A stretch of 64,000 bases of DNA from CAWFZT01 sp963820415 (GTDB lineage: Bacteria > Chloroflexota > Anaerolineae > Anaerolineales > Anaerolineaceae), in assembly GCA_963820415.1 (NCBI GenBank), contig CAWFZT010000006.1:682001-746000 (forward strand), given 5' to 3'. Both the position numbers and the translations under genes were made by a program. This document shows, one piece after another, positions 37,600-46,088 of the stretch. Below the pieces are notes generated by a model. The model saw only the letters and a list, made by a program, of their open reading frames with translations, did no database searches and was not told the origin of the DNA. Position 1 is the first letter of the stretch. Every line of letters begins with the position of its first letter.

Positions 37600-38256
37600 T
37601 CATATTTTACCAACCACGCTTTGCAAACCCAATTTCTTTTTCTTCAATACCCACCACAATACATCTAAAGTCCACAGGTCAATTTTCAATTCCTGACAAA
37701 GGTAAAGGTATATCTCGTTCATCTCCACATAACGATCGCCAGCCGGTGGGTTTTTCCATTTTTTGTCCCATAAACCCACAATCTTCAGCCCGGCATCCGA
37801 GGTGTTGTTCCACACGCCGTATTTGTCAGGATACATGATCTGCAAAATTGCGGTCAGCACCGGCATGCCAAGGTGGGAAACCATTGAATTTTGCGCCCAG
37901 GACCGTTCCGGTCGGATTTCGTTCAATCTTTCCTGGATCGGGCGGGTTTCATCGAGCAGGATGCCCAAAGCTTCTCTGAGCAGCCCCATATCTTCTGTTA
38001 TAAAGGTCTCAACCCGTTGCAGGCTGTCCCAGTGATGGTTGTTGCGGAATAGAAGGAAGAATTCAAACTCTTCCTTACCCAGTTTTGGGAGATGATTTGG
38101 GTTGAACACCGGCTGGTAACAATCCAGCGTATTTTTCTTGCGCGGCACGATATAGGCGAAATCGGGGTCGGCGTCCTCAGACTGGGCGGCCAGTAAATCC
38201 TGAAGCTTGATTACTGCAAACGTAATTTTGGGATCTTCGACGAAGGGAATTTTCAT
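37600..38256 (-). CDS. Unknown protein in type I R-M operon, between hsdM and hsdS
   Basis: This 218-residue soluble protein overlaps the hsdM stop by four bases (ATGA), so it is translationally coupled to the methylase. Recognisable blocks are SWAQNSMVSHLGMPVLTAIL and YPDKYGVWNNTSDAGL, followed by a C-terminal segment DLWTLDVLWWVLKKKK. I have seen similar YPxKYGVWN blocks in restriction-associated proteins but cannot name the family. It is neither a methylase nor a nuclease by motif. It could be an accessory or modulator of the type I complex. Confidence 0.75.
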   Translation of the reverse strand: MKIPFVEDPKITFAVIKLQDLLAAQSEDADPDFAYIVPRKKNTLDCYQPVFNPNHLPKLGKEEFEFFLLFRNNHHWDSLQRVETFITEDMGLLREALGILLDETRPIQERLNEIRPERSWAQNSMVSHLGMPVLTAILQIMYPDKYGVWNNTSDAGLKIVGLWDKKWKNPPAGDRYVEMNEIYLYLCQELKIDLWTLDVLWWVLKKKKLGLQSVVGKI

Positions 38257-40328
38257 GGGTTCATGTCCTTCAGCATTTCGGCTATCTCATCTTGAAGCTT
38301 CTTTATTTCCGCTTCAATCTCATCCAACGCTCTCGGCGGTTGATAGACATAGAAATAGCGGTTGAAGTTAATCTCGTATCCCACCCGCCCCACTTTGCCA
38401 TCTTTGGGGTCCAGCAGGCTGGTATTCACCCACGCATCCGGCACATGCGGCCTCACCTCGCGCTCGAAATATGCCTCGATATCCTCTTTCAGCGGCACGT
38501 TCTCCGTGTCGCGCAAGTCCGGGTCGGGTTCGGGGCTGCCGTCTTTATCTATGCAAATTTCGGCGGTTTCATTGCGCTCTGAAAGCGCCGCGAGAAGCGC
38601 TTTGCGAAGGGGAGTTTCTAGCTTCAATCGACCTTCACCCTCGCTCCCTCTCCCTCGGAGGGAGAGGGACGGGGTGAGGGTGGCGTCTAAGGCCTTCTCG
38701 AATTCAGTTCGGCAGGTAAAAATTTCCTTGGGCATCCTGGCCAGCATCGCCAGAATTTGTTCCTGCCGTTTTCGCCCTTCATTCTCTTCAAAAAGTCTAG
38801 CCTGCTGCTCTTTCTTCTTGGAATGGGCCAGCCCCACAAAAACGGGATGTTCCTTGAGTCGCTTAATTCGTTCTGGGGAAACTTGAAAATCCAGGCGCAG
38901 CGGTCGTTCGATGGTGACTTTGCGGTAGCCAAAATTCGTGCTTTCAAAAATCTTTGACCGCTGGTTACCCTCAAAACTCTCGAAAAGCCGGGTTATTTCT
39001 TCGATTTGGGCCGGCGTTATTTCGCGGCGTTTGTCTCCCAAACTTTTCCGCATGGATGTCCAGAGACCGGTGGCGTCGATCAACTGCACATTGCCCTGGC
39101 GCTTTTCGGGCTTGTGGTTGTTCAGCACCCAGATATAGGTAGCGATACCGGTGTTATAAAAAAGCTGCTCCGGCAGAGCTACAATGGCTTCCAGCCAGTC
39201 ATTCTCCAGGACCCAGCGCCGGATTTCGCTCTCTCCGCTGCCCGCGTCGCCCGTAAAGAGCGGCGAGCCGTTCATGACGATGGCGACCCGTCCCCCGCCC
39301 TGTTCGGGCGGGTTCATGCGGCTCAACATGTGCTGGAGGAAAAGCATCTGCCCGTCGGAAATGCGCGGCAGGCCTGCCGAAAAACGCCCGGTGGGTTTGG
39401 ACGCTTCCGCTTTGACATCCGCTTCGTCCATTTTCCATTCTTTGCCGTAGGGTGGGTTGGCTAACTGGTAGTCAAAGCGTTCACCCGGATGGGCTTCATG
39501 CGATAGCGAGCTTCCAAAAGCGATATTTTCGGCGTCCTTGCCATCCGCGCTCTTCATGTACATGTCTGATTTGCACATGGCGAAGGTTTCCGGGTTGATT
39601 TCCTGCCCGTAAATGTGCACCTGCAAGGTCGGGTTGCGTTCCTGCAAGCGTTCTTTGGCAATGGTCAGCATCCCGCCCGAACCGCAGGCCGGGTCAGCCA
39701 CTTTGATCACCCTGTAATCCTGCTCCAGTTTGCCGTTCTCCGGGCCAACCAGCAAATCCACCATCAGGTGAATCACTTCACGCGGGGTGAAGTGCTCGCC
39801 TGGGTTTTCGTCCAGGGCCTCATTGAAGCGGCGGATGAGTTCTTCAAAGATGGTGCCCATCTCGTGGTTATCGACCTTATCCGGGTGCAGGTCGATGTTC
39901 TTGAAACGTTCCATGACCAGGAAGAGCAGGCCAGATTCGTCCAGCTTGGCGATGGTGTTGCGGAAGTCGAACTTCTCCAACACCTCGCGCATGTTTTCGC
40001 TGAAGGCGTTGATGTAAGCCATTAAGTTAGCGGCCAGGTTGCTGGGGTCTTCCACCAGCCGCTCGAAAGTATACGGCGATGTGTTGTAGAAAACGTAACC
40101 CGAAGCGCTGCGTAAGATGGGGTCGAGATTGGGAAGCTGGCCCTTGTATTTGGCATGCGCCTTCAAAACCACATTCTTGGTGGGTTCGAGGACGCAGTCG
40201 ATGCGGCGAAGGACGGTTAAGGGCAGAATCACATCCTGATACTTGCTGCGCCGGAAGACATCCCGGATTAAATCAGCAATCGACCAGAGGAAATTGGCCT
40301 TCTCGGTGAAATGATTATTGGTTGGCAT
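38253..40328 (-). CDS. hsdM: Type I DNA methyltransferase subunit M
   Basis: The protein (~691 residues from ATG 40328) is an N6-adenine methylase: SAM motif DPACGSGG at about 212-219 and catalytic NPPY at about 291-294, preceded by the N-terminal helical domain contacting HsdS. It is longer than minimal HsdM and has an extra C-terminal region with the coiled coil ALDEIEAEIKKLQDEIAEML. An in-frame stretch TLTPSLSLRGRGSEGEG encoded at 38636-38682 is a palindromic repeat inserted in the gene. It heads the operon hsdM-unknown-hsdS-hsdR. Confidence 0.88.
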   Translation of the reverse strand: MPTNNHFTEKANFLWSIADLIRDVFRRSKYQDVILPLTVLRRIDCVLEPTKNVVLKAHAKYKGQLPNLDPILRSASGYVFYNTSPYTFERLVEDPSNLAANLMAYINAFSENMREVLEKFDFRNTIAKLDESGLLFLVMERFKNIDLHPDKVDNHEMGTIFEELIRRFNEALDENPGEHFTPREVIHLMVDLLVGPENGKLEQDYRVIKVADPACGSGGMLTIAKERLQERNPTLQVHIYGQEINPETFAMCKSDMYMKSADGKDAENIAFGSSLSHEAHPGERFDYQLANPPYGKEWKMDEADVKAEASKPTGRFSAGLPRISDGQMLFLQHMLSRMNPPEQGGGRVAIVMNGSPLFTGDAGSGESEIRRWVLENDWLEAIVALPEQLFYNTGIATYIWVLNNHKPEKRQGNVQLIDATGLWTSMRKSLGDKRREITPAQIEEITRLFESFEGNQRSKIFESTNFGYRKVTIERPLRLDFQVSPERIKRLKEHPVFVGLAHSKKKEQQARLFEENEGRKRQEQILAMLARMPKEIFTCRTEFEKALDATLTPSLSLRGRGSEGEGRLKLETPLRKALLAALSERNETAEICIDKDGSPEPDPDLRDTENVPLKEDIEAYFEREVRPHVPDAWVNTSLLDPKDGKVGRVGYEINFNRYFYVYQPPRALDEIEAEIKKLQDEIAEMLKDMNP
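38636..38682. repeat. REP-like palindrome inserted in hsdM coding sequence
   Basis: CACCCTC (38636-38642) pairs with GAGGGTG (38676-38682), and inside it CCCTCTCCCT (38646-38655) pairs perfectly with AGGGAGAGGG (38659-38668) around a 3-base loop. Such GGGAGAGGG palindromes are widespread dispersed repeats in bacterial genomes, normally between genes. Here the reading frame passes through. Confidence 0.75.
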
Positions 40329-40502
40329 AGGCGCTTTCAAAATATAACCGTCAAAATATATGGTGCCCTGTAAAGGCAGTCATACATCACTGCCATATAA
40401 TTATAGCCCCTTGGGGAAAAAGATTCTTATCCTTTTCATCCTTGCATTCTTGTTCCCCCCTCTTCCAACCCGATTGATCGGGTTTGATATTTTTCAGCCT
40501 GT

Positions 40503-40648
40503 GAATTCCATTCGCAGGCGGGCCAGGCAAGCCACAAGCCGGTTTTTCTTGACCGCCCGCCATAATTTCTGTCATAAAAAACCCGGCTTCAAAAACCAAA
40601 GCGGGCGACCCGGCGTGGTTGATTAATTGAGGTTGCGATATTTTCTGG
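40503..40648 (-). repeat. Right copy of island-flanking inverted repeat
   Basis: On the reverse strand this reads CCAGAAAATATCGCAACCTC through AAGCCGGGTTTTT to GAATGGAATTC, matching the element at 28532-28687. The shared end faces outward in both copies, so the pair brackets 28.5-40.65 kb. It lies in the non-coding region upstream of hsdM. A perfect stem AACCCGAT/ATCGGGTT (40467-40484) sits just inside it, followed by a T-rich stretch. Confidence 0.75.
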
Positions 40649-41111
40649 GTCTCCCCTATGCTCCGCTTGATCGGATTTGGTCTTTTTTTAAACTCCACCG
40701 CTTCTCGCCCTTGGCGTACCGGAAGGGGAAGGTACACCCGCAGGGTTGCGTTCCCCCCATGGGTCCGCCTGAAAACTCTTCAAATTTTTCTCTTTATCTT
40801 TTCATCCTTGCATCCTTGTTCGCCCCTGGCGCACCCGCAGGGGTGCCGCCTTTTTATCCCTGCATCTTTGTGCTCTCACCCCTTCGGGTGCGCTGAAGAG
40901 CGTCGTGTCCTTTGCGGTTAAAATCTTATCCTCCCCCATGATGGAAATCCCCGTTCTGTTGGGAAGGAAAAACTGCACATATTGGTCTTAAAACTGCACA
41001 TTAATGCAGTTGACATCCTCCCCAATCCTGCTACAATAGAATGTAGAACACCTATTCTATCTCCGCTTCAACCCGCCGCCTAAACCATCTATCTAAGAAA
41101 GGCCCCCGCCC
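40649..41111 (+). promoter_or_regulatory. Gap with dispersed repeat, tandem motifs and promoter
   Basis: No gene is supported. The first part is pyrimidine-rich and ends in a copy of the CCTTTGCGGTTAAA repeat (near 40909-40922). Two direct AACTGCACAT motifs (40971-40980 and about 40992-41001) are spaced one to two helical turns apart; the second overlaps an ACTGCA/TGCAGT inverted repeat. Immediately after is TTGACA (41010-41015), 16 bases, TACAAT (41032-41037). This looks like a repressed or activated promoter for the gene at 41112. Confidence 0.55.
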
Positions 41112-41495
41112 ATGACCGACACACCCCCCGCTCCCCCACGCCGCCGCCGTGGCGCCCCCTTGCGTAATCTCAATGCCCTTAAACATGGTTTCTATGCCAG
41201 AAAATACCGCGCTTCCGACCTCGAAGACCTGGCCGATTGCAAGTTCACCGGCCTCAAAGAAGAAATGACAATGTTGCGCGTCTACATGCGCAGTGTTATC
41301 GAACAATCTTCTAACGCCAGCAGCCTGGAAGAATCCATCGATGTTCTCCGCGTCCTTGCCATGGCCGCCGCCAGTCTCACCCGGATGGCCCGCACCCAAA
41401 AATTCCTCGATGGCAGCGGCCAGACCCTCGAAGGGCTGAGTGAGCTCCTTGCCGAGGTCAACGAACAGCAGAGCCGAGAAGGCGTCCATGCCTAA
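41112..41495 (+). CDS. Small basic protein with NALKHGFY motif
   Basis: The 127-residue protein opens with a Pro/Arg-rich stretch and RRRRGAPLRNLNALKHGFYAR, a short motif found in many phage-related and transposon-related small proteins as well as free-standing genes. The remainder is a helical region with LEESIDVLRVLAMAAASL. DNA binding is plausible from the basic start, but no function is established. It has its own promoter with tandem ACTGCACAT motifs. Confidence 0.7.
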   Translation: MTDTPPAPPRRRRGAPLRNLNALKHGFYARKYRASDLEDLADCKFTGLKEEMTMLRVYMRSVIEQSSNASSLEESIDVLRVLAMAAASLTRMARTQKFLDGSGQTLEGLSELLAEVNEQQSREGVHA

Positions 41496-41600
41496 TTGTT
41501 TCGCGTTGTTTTTTTTTCGGCGGAATAACATCCCCGTTCTTTGGGGACAATTCCCCACAAATCTTTCTCGAATGACGACTTAGCGAAAAAAAGCTTTCTT

Positions 41601-41772
41601 AACCACAAAGGACACCAAGTGCACGAAGATTTTTACCAAAAGAACAAAGATATCGTGTAACTGCTCATAAGCGGCGCAAAATGATCTGAGAGGCAGCGAT
41701 TTTAGGAAACATATTCCTGATTTAAGGATTTCTGATTAAAAAACCTTTGTGGTCTTAGTGTACTTTGTGGTT
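41601..41772. repeat. MITE-like element with AACCACAAAG terminal inverted repeats
   Basis: AACCACAAAG (41601-41610) is the exact reverse complement of CTTTGTGGTT (41763-41772), and the similarity extends inward about ten more bases (GACACCAAG against TACACTAAG). The ~170-base unit has no coding capacity. The surrounding gap (41496-41841) has a short stem TCCCC/GGGGA and a T9 run; GGAGG precedes the next gene. Confidence 0.6.
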
Positions 41773-41841
41773 AACTCTTCTTTTTTTCATTGCGCTCAAT
41801 GATGTATACTGAAGAAAACCCTTCTACCCTATGGAGGACCT

Positions 41842-42510
41842 ATGATCTCTGAAGTTGACATTCTCCTGCGTGTGCTGATCGCCGCCGCCCTGGGCGCCCT
41901 GATCGGCTGGCAGCGCGAAATCCACCACCAGCCGGCCGGCCTGCGCACCCATATCATCCTGGTGGTTGGCGCGTCCTTGTGTATGACCCTTTCCATCAAT
42001 ATTGCCCAGCAGTTCCGTACCACCGCCCTCAACGGCGACCCGGGTCGCATCGCCGCTCAGATCGTTTCGGGGATTGGCTTCCTGTGCGCCGGCGCCATCA
42101 TCCGGGAAGGCTTTACCATCAAGGGCCTCACTACGGCTACCTCCCTGTGGACCATGGCGATTGTCGGCATGACCGTTGGGCTGGGTTATTACCTTACCTC
42201 GATTGCAGTGACGTTATTTATCCTCGTGATTTTGACCCTGTTAAATTCGCTCGAAAAGCGCTACATCCACCCCCATCTACAAGTAGCCGTCACTTTGAAG
42301 GCCATAGATCGAGCTGGCCTGATTGACGATGTCAAGAAAGTCCTTATGGGGAAGGGGCGCAGCCTCATCAGCCTGGGCATCCGCCGCAACCTGGAAGATC
42401 GCAACCTGTCCTTTGAGGCGGAAATCGACACCACCCAGGCCGACCCCACCAGCACCTTGTTGGATGACCTGTCTGCCATCGACGGCGTGCACAGCTTCAA
42501 GATCGGATAA
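41842..42510 (+). CDS. MgtC/SapB-family membrane protein
   Basis: The 222-residue protein has four to five N-terminal hydrophobic segments with the MgtC signature GALIGWQRE and later RIAAQIVSGIGFLCAGAIIREG, then a ~75-residue cytoplasmic ACT-like C-terminal domain. Proteins of this family influence magnesium homeostasis and membrane energetics; the exact role here is unknown. GGAGG lies six bases before the start. The phosphodiesterase gene begins seven bases after the stop. Confidence 0.88.
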   Translation: MISEVDILLRVLIAAALGALIGWQREIHHQPAGLRTHIILVVGASLCMTLSINIAQQFRTTALNGDPGRIAAQIVSGIGFLCAGAIIREGFTIKGLTTATSLWTMAIVGMTVGLGYYLTSIAVTLFILVILTLLNSLEKRYIHPHLQVAVTLKAIDRAGLIDDVKKVLMGKGRSLISLGIRRNLEDRNLSFEAEIDTTQADPTSTLLDDLSAIDGVHSFKIG

Positions 42511-42516
42511 ACGCCT

Positions 42517-44013
42517 ATGCCACCCACCCCCGTCCCGGCCCATTTATTGATCCTGGATATCGACGGCTTGCGCCAGGACGTGTTCCACCGCGCCCTGGCC
42601 AAAGGCCGCGAAGGCCACGAAGGCCATGCCCCCAACCTGGCGCGCCTGGTCGGCCTGCACCTCGACCCGCTCAGCCCGGCCCCTTCCATCACCTTTTCCG
42701 CCCAAACCACCATTTTTACCGGCCTGCCTCCCGGCCAGCACGGCATCGCCGGAAACGAGTTTTTCGACCGCTTTGGCCTGCGCAGCGACGGGAAGCCGCG
42801 GTTTTACGCCTTCGACGTAGGGGATGCCCTGGCGGTCGATGACGCCGTCGAGGTCTTTACCGGTTCGGTTGGCCTGGTGGGCCAAACCCTCGCCCCCGAA
42901 GTACCCACCCTCTACGAGCTGGCTGCCGCCCACGGCTTGACCTCGCTGGTAGCGTACAACATGATCGCCCGCGGCGCCACCCATTGGATCCGCCCGAATT
43001 TGCTCGACATTGCCCGTTTTACCAAAGGGGGCGGGCTGCTGGGCATCCGCGCCGAGCAGTACGACACCCGCATGCTGGACGAGCTGATCCAACGCCTGCG
43101 CCGCGCCGCCTTCCCTGACATCGTGACGGCTTATTTCATGGGCCTCGACCATCATTCGCACCAGCACGGCCCTGGCGCCCAGCTCGATTACCTGGCCCGC
43201 GTGGTGGACCCCCAAATCGGGCGGCTGGTGGGCGAGTTGGAGAGCGGCAGCCGCCTGTCCAATCTGCTGGCGGTAGTGGTGTCGGACCACGGGCAGATCG
43301 GCGTCATCCCGGATGACCGCCATTCCCAGCGCCTGGGTTTCCCCTTTGACCGCGAGATGGGCCATGTCTTCGACGCCCTGGGCCTGGACGTGCACGATTA
43401 TCCCGGCGAAGGGCCCAACTGTAATGCCCTGGTGGCCTGCAATGGCGGGCTGGCCTACGTCTACCTGCGTCGCCGCCAGGCCGGTTGGGGTGAAACGCCT
43501 TCTTTCGTCGAAGATGTCCAGCGCGTCGCCTCCGCCTTCTGGCGCGCCAACCAGACCGGCGCCTACGATTCTGACTTACAGGACGCCCTGGCCATGATCC
43601 TGGTCAGGGACTGCGAGCAGGCCGGCTGGCAGGCCCCTTACCAGGTATTTGCCCCTGGGCACCCAGACGGGCACCCACCGGAATTGCTCCCGCTGGGTGA
43701 ATACCTGGCGTCTCACCCTGAAATTGAGACTGCCGAGGCCGTCTCTCGCCTGGAGAGCCTGGTCGGCCCGATGACCGGCGACTTACTGTTAGTCTCGAAT
43801 TATGCCGGCGGATTTTATTTTGGCGCGCCGATCACCGGCATCCACAGCGGCCTGCACCCCCAGGAATTGCGCGCCGTGCTTTCGTTGGGATGGCAGGGCG
43901 CCGGCCCGGAGCAGGTGGCCGCCCTGCGCCAGGCCGCCCAGGCCGTGGTTGGCCAGCGCCCCTCCAGCCTGGCCGACCTGCTGCCTTTATTAAAAATTAT
44001 TTATGGCTGGTAA
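42517..44013 (+). CDS. Alkaline-phosphatase-superfamily phosphodiesterase
   Basis: The 498-residue protein has the type I phosphodiesterase/nucleotide pyrophosphatase plan: LLILDIDGLRQD with the first metal Asp, the nucleophile region TFSAQTTIFTG, FMGLDHHSHQHGP and VVVSDHGQ carrying further metal ligands, and a late GIHSGL His. All bimetal-site blocks are visible. No signal peptide is seen. It probably cleaves a phosphodiester or phosphonate and may be co-transcribed with the MgtC-like gene. Confidence 0.85.
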   Translation: MPPTPVPAHLLILDIDGLRQDVFHRALAKGREGHEGHAPNLARLVGLHLDPLSPAPSITFSAQTTIFTGLPPGQHGIAGNEFFDRFGLRSDGKPRFYAFDVGDALAVDDAVEVFTGSVGLVGQTLAPEVPTLYELAAAHGLTSLVAYNMIARGATHWIRPNLLDIARFTKGGGLLGIRAEQYDTRMLDELIQRLRRAAFPDIVTAYFMGLDHHSHQHGPGAQLDYLARVVDPQIGRLVGELESGSRLSNLLAVVVSDHGQIGVIPDDRHSQRLGFPFDREMGHVFDALGLDVHDYPGEGPNCNALVACNGGLAYVYLRRRQAGWGETPSFVEDVQRVASAFWRANQTGAYDSDLQDALAMILVRDCEQAGWQAPYQVFAPGHPDGHPPELLPLGEYLASHPEIETAEAVSRLESLVGPMTGDLLLVSNYAGGFYFGAPITGIHSGLHPQELRAVLSLGWQGAGPEQVAALRQAAQAVVGQRPSSLADLLPLLKIIYGW

Positions 44014-44070
44014 TTCTTTTCTTCCCCCCTTTTCTAGACGCCCTTTGTGCCACCGCGTGATTTATTCTTT

Positions 44071-44298
44071 TCTTCCCCCTATTGCTCTTCTTTGCGCCCT
44101 TTGTGCCTTTGCGGTGAGCTCTCTTTCTCTTCCCCCCATTGCTCTTCTTTGCGCCCTTTGTGCCTTTGCGGTGAGCTCTCTTTCTCTTCCCCCCATTGCT
44201 CTTCTTTGCGCCCTTTGTGCCTTTGCGGTGAGCTCTCTTTCTCTTCCCCCAATTGCTCTTCTTTGCGCCCTTTGTGCCTTCGCGGTGAGCCGTCTTAA
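44071..44298. repeat. Four tandem copies of a 57-bp unit
   Basis: Units start at 44071, 44128, 44185 and 44242, each 57 bases and nearly identical; each contains TTTGCGCCCTTTGTGCC and GCGGTGAGC. A decayed fifth copy precedes them (about 44014-44070). The unit length is a multiple of three, so frames stay open through the array and mimic a 19-residue repeat protein, which I reject. The core resembles the dispersed CTTTGTGnnTTTGCGGT repeats elsewhere in the window. The array ends ~120 bases before the stop of the reverse-strand elp3 gene. Confidence 0.9.
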
Positions 44299-44416
44299 GC
44301 AGGTGTTGTCATTGCCGGATGCTCTTTCTGATCAAAGCGAGCGGTACGGTCTATCACACCCCCACTCTGCCTCAGTCGCCTCCGCATTTTCCCAGAACGC
44401 TAAATCAAGGTTGTCG

Positions 44417-46021
44417 TTATTCCAGCTCGCGCAGCATATACAGCTCCCCGCGCCGGAAGCCGCGCCCCTCGTAATAACCGCGCGTGCCGACGGCCGCGAT
44501 GACCGCCAGGCGCTGGTAACCCCTCTTGCGGGCAATTTCTTCGGCCTTCTGCAGCAGGCGCGTGCCCAGCCCGATGTGCTGCGAAGCCCCGGCCTGCTCT
44601 TCGCCAACCGCCAGGGCCTGCCCGAAGACATGCACCTCCCGGATCAGGGCCGCGTCCTCTAAATCGTCCAGGACTGCCTCGGCCTGCACAGAGGCCTCGC
44701 CGCGCCGCGGCAGCGACAGGCGCAAATAGCCGGAAATGCGGTCATCCGGGGTGACAAAAGACAGGAAGTGCTCTTCGGAAAAAGCCGGGTAATACACCTG
44801 GTCCTCCAGGCGTAGGCGGGCCGCGTCCACCTTCTCGTCGCGCACCTCGCGGCAGCGCACGCAGCGGCAAGCCTGCCCGCGGCGGGCCAGCTCGGCCAGC
44901 ACATCCTGGCGCAGGCTGGTGCGCTTGTTGCCCGCCACGACGTGTTTTGAGGAAAAGTCGCGGATTACCCGGTTGACCCGGCAGTATTCCGGAATGGCCG
45001 GCTTCAGGTCTGCGATCAACCCCACCAGCTCTGCCGTAGTATAAGGCTGGTATTCGCCGCGCTGCCAGTATTCGAAAAGTTCGGTGTTTTCCAGCAACTG
45101 CGTGGGATAGATCTTGATCTCGTCCGGCGCATAACCTTCCCACATCCGGCTGAAGTCAGCCCGGTCGGAGTCGAGCGTGGCCCCCAGCAGGTTCGGCATC
45201 CAATGCAGCACGATCTTGAAACCGGCCGCCCGCAGGCTGGCGCAGGCTTTCAGCGTGTCGGCTGCGCTGTGGCCGCGGCGGTTGAGCTCCAAAATGCGCT
45301 CATCAAAAGACTGGGCCCCCATTTGTACCTTGGTCACACCCAGGCGTCGCAGCCAGGCCAAACCGGGTAGATTGATCTCGTCCGGGCGCGTCTCGATGAC
45401 CAGGCCCACGTTGCGGTGCGGGGCGCTCTCGTTGGCGCGCTGGGCTTCTTCCAGCGTGGTGGATTCGACCTCGTTCATGGCCTCGAAACAGCGCCGGATG
45501 AACCATTCCTGGTAATCGGCCGGGTAGACGCTGAAAGTGCCGCCGAGGATCAGCAGCTCGATCTTGTCGGTGGGGTGCCCAACGGCCGCGTAGGCATCCA
45601 GGCGCGAGCGCACCTGCAGGTAGGGATCAAAATGGTTCTGAAAGGCGCGCGCCGCCCCCGGCTCGTCCGGCAGGTAGCTCTTGGGCATGCGCTCGTCCGT
45701 GGGACAGAAGATGCATTGTCCGGGGCAGGCGCACGGGCCGGTCAGGACGGTCACCGTGGTGACGCCAGAAAGCGTGCGCATCGGCTTCATGCGGATGCGT
45801 CCCAACAGCGCCGAGTCGGGCTGCCACTCGCCGCTTTTGACCAGTTGCCGGTAGACGGCTACCAGCATGTGCTTGGCAATGTACCCGCCATCTTTCAGCG
45901 GGGAACGGCGCATGGCCTGAAATGTATCCTGGCCGTCGCGGATTTCTTCAAGGACTCGCCGCGCTACCTGCAACTGTTCGGGGGAATAATTGCGCGCCGC
46001 GTACCAATCTTCTATTTTCAT
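44417..46021 (-). CDS. elp3: Elp3-family tRNA U34 radical SAM/GNAT enzyme
   Basis: The 534-residue protein has an N-terminal radical-SAM domain with CPGQCIFC (Cys99, 103, 106) and IETRPD, and a C-terminal GNAT domain with LGTRLLQKAEEIARKRG and YYEGRGFRR. It matches Elp3, which builds carboxymethyl or related groups on C5 of wobble uridine in tRNA. It is complete. It is divergent from a small methyltransferase gene that could finish the same modification. Confidence 0.92.
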   Translation of the reverse strand: MKIEDWYAARNYSPEQLQVARRVLEEIRDGQDTFQAMRRSPLKDGGYIAKHMLVAVYRQLVKSGEWQPDSALLGRIRMKPMRTLSGVTTVTVLTGPCACPGQCIFCPTDERMPKSYLPDEPGAARAFQNHFDPYLQVRSRLDAYAAVGHPTDKIELLILGGTFSVYPADYQEWFIRRCFEAMNEVESTTLEEAQRANESAPHRNVGLVIETRPDEINLPGLAWLRRLGVTKVQMGAQSFDERILELNRRGHSAADTLKACASLRAAGFKIVLHWMPNLLGATLDSDRADFSRMWEGYAPDEIKIYPTQLLENTELFEYWQRGEYQPYTTAELVGLIADLKPAIPEYCRVNRVIRDFSSKHVVAGNKRTSLRQDVLAELARRGQACRCVRCREVRDEKVDAARLRLEDQVYYPAFSEEHFLSFVTPDDRISGYLRLSLPRRGEASVQAEAVLDDLEDAALIREVHVFGQALAVGEEQAGASQHIGLGTRLLQKAEEIARKRGYQRLAVIAAVGTRGYYEGRGFRRGELYMLRELE

Positions 46022-46076
46022 CTGCGTTTATCCCAAAGACCCACTCTTGTTCAAGCAGACCCGGCCGCCCCTACGC

Positions 46077-46082
46077 TATAAT
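46077..46082 (+). promoter_or_regulatory. -10 element for a leaderless methyltransferase mRNA
   Basis: TATAAT (46077-46082) is separated from the ATG at 46089 by only six bases, so transcription should start at or very near the start codon. No ribosome binding site fits. The same spacing occurs at 52070 and, on the reverse strand, at 55936-55941. Confidence 0.6.
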
Positions 46083-46088
46083 CAGGGC

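Noticed and set aside
40360..40921. Forward open frames in the gap before 41112
   Set aside because: They cross the right island repeat and pyrimidine-rich repeat sequence, with no ribosome binding sites or recognisable domains.
44071..44298. CRISPR-like array
   Set aside because: Units are contiguous 57-bp direct repeats with no variable spacers and no cas genes nearby.
44003..44662. Open frame encoding a 19-residue repeat protein across the tandem array
   Set aside because: The 57-base unit is a multiple of three, so frames stay open automatically; the frame also overlaps the 3' end of elp3 on the other strand.
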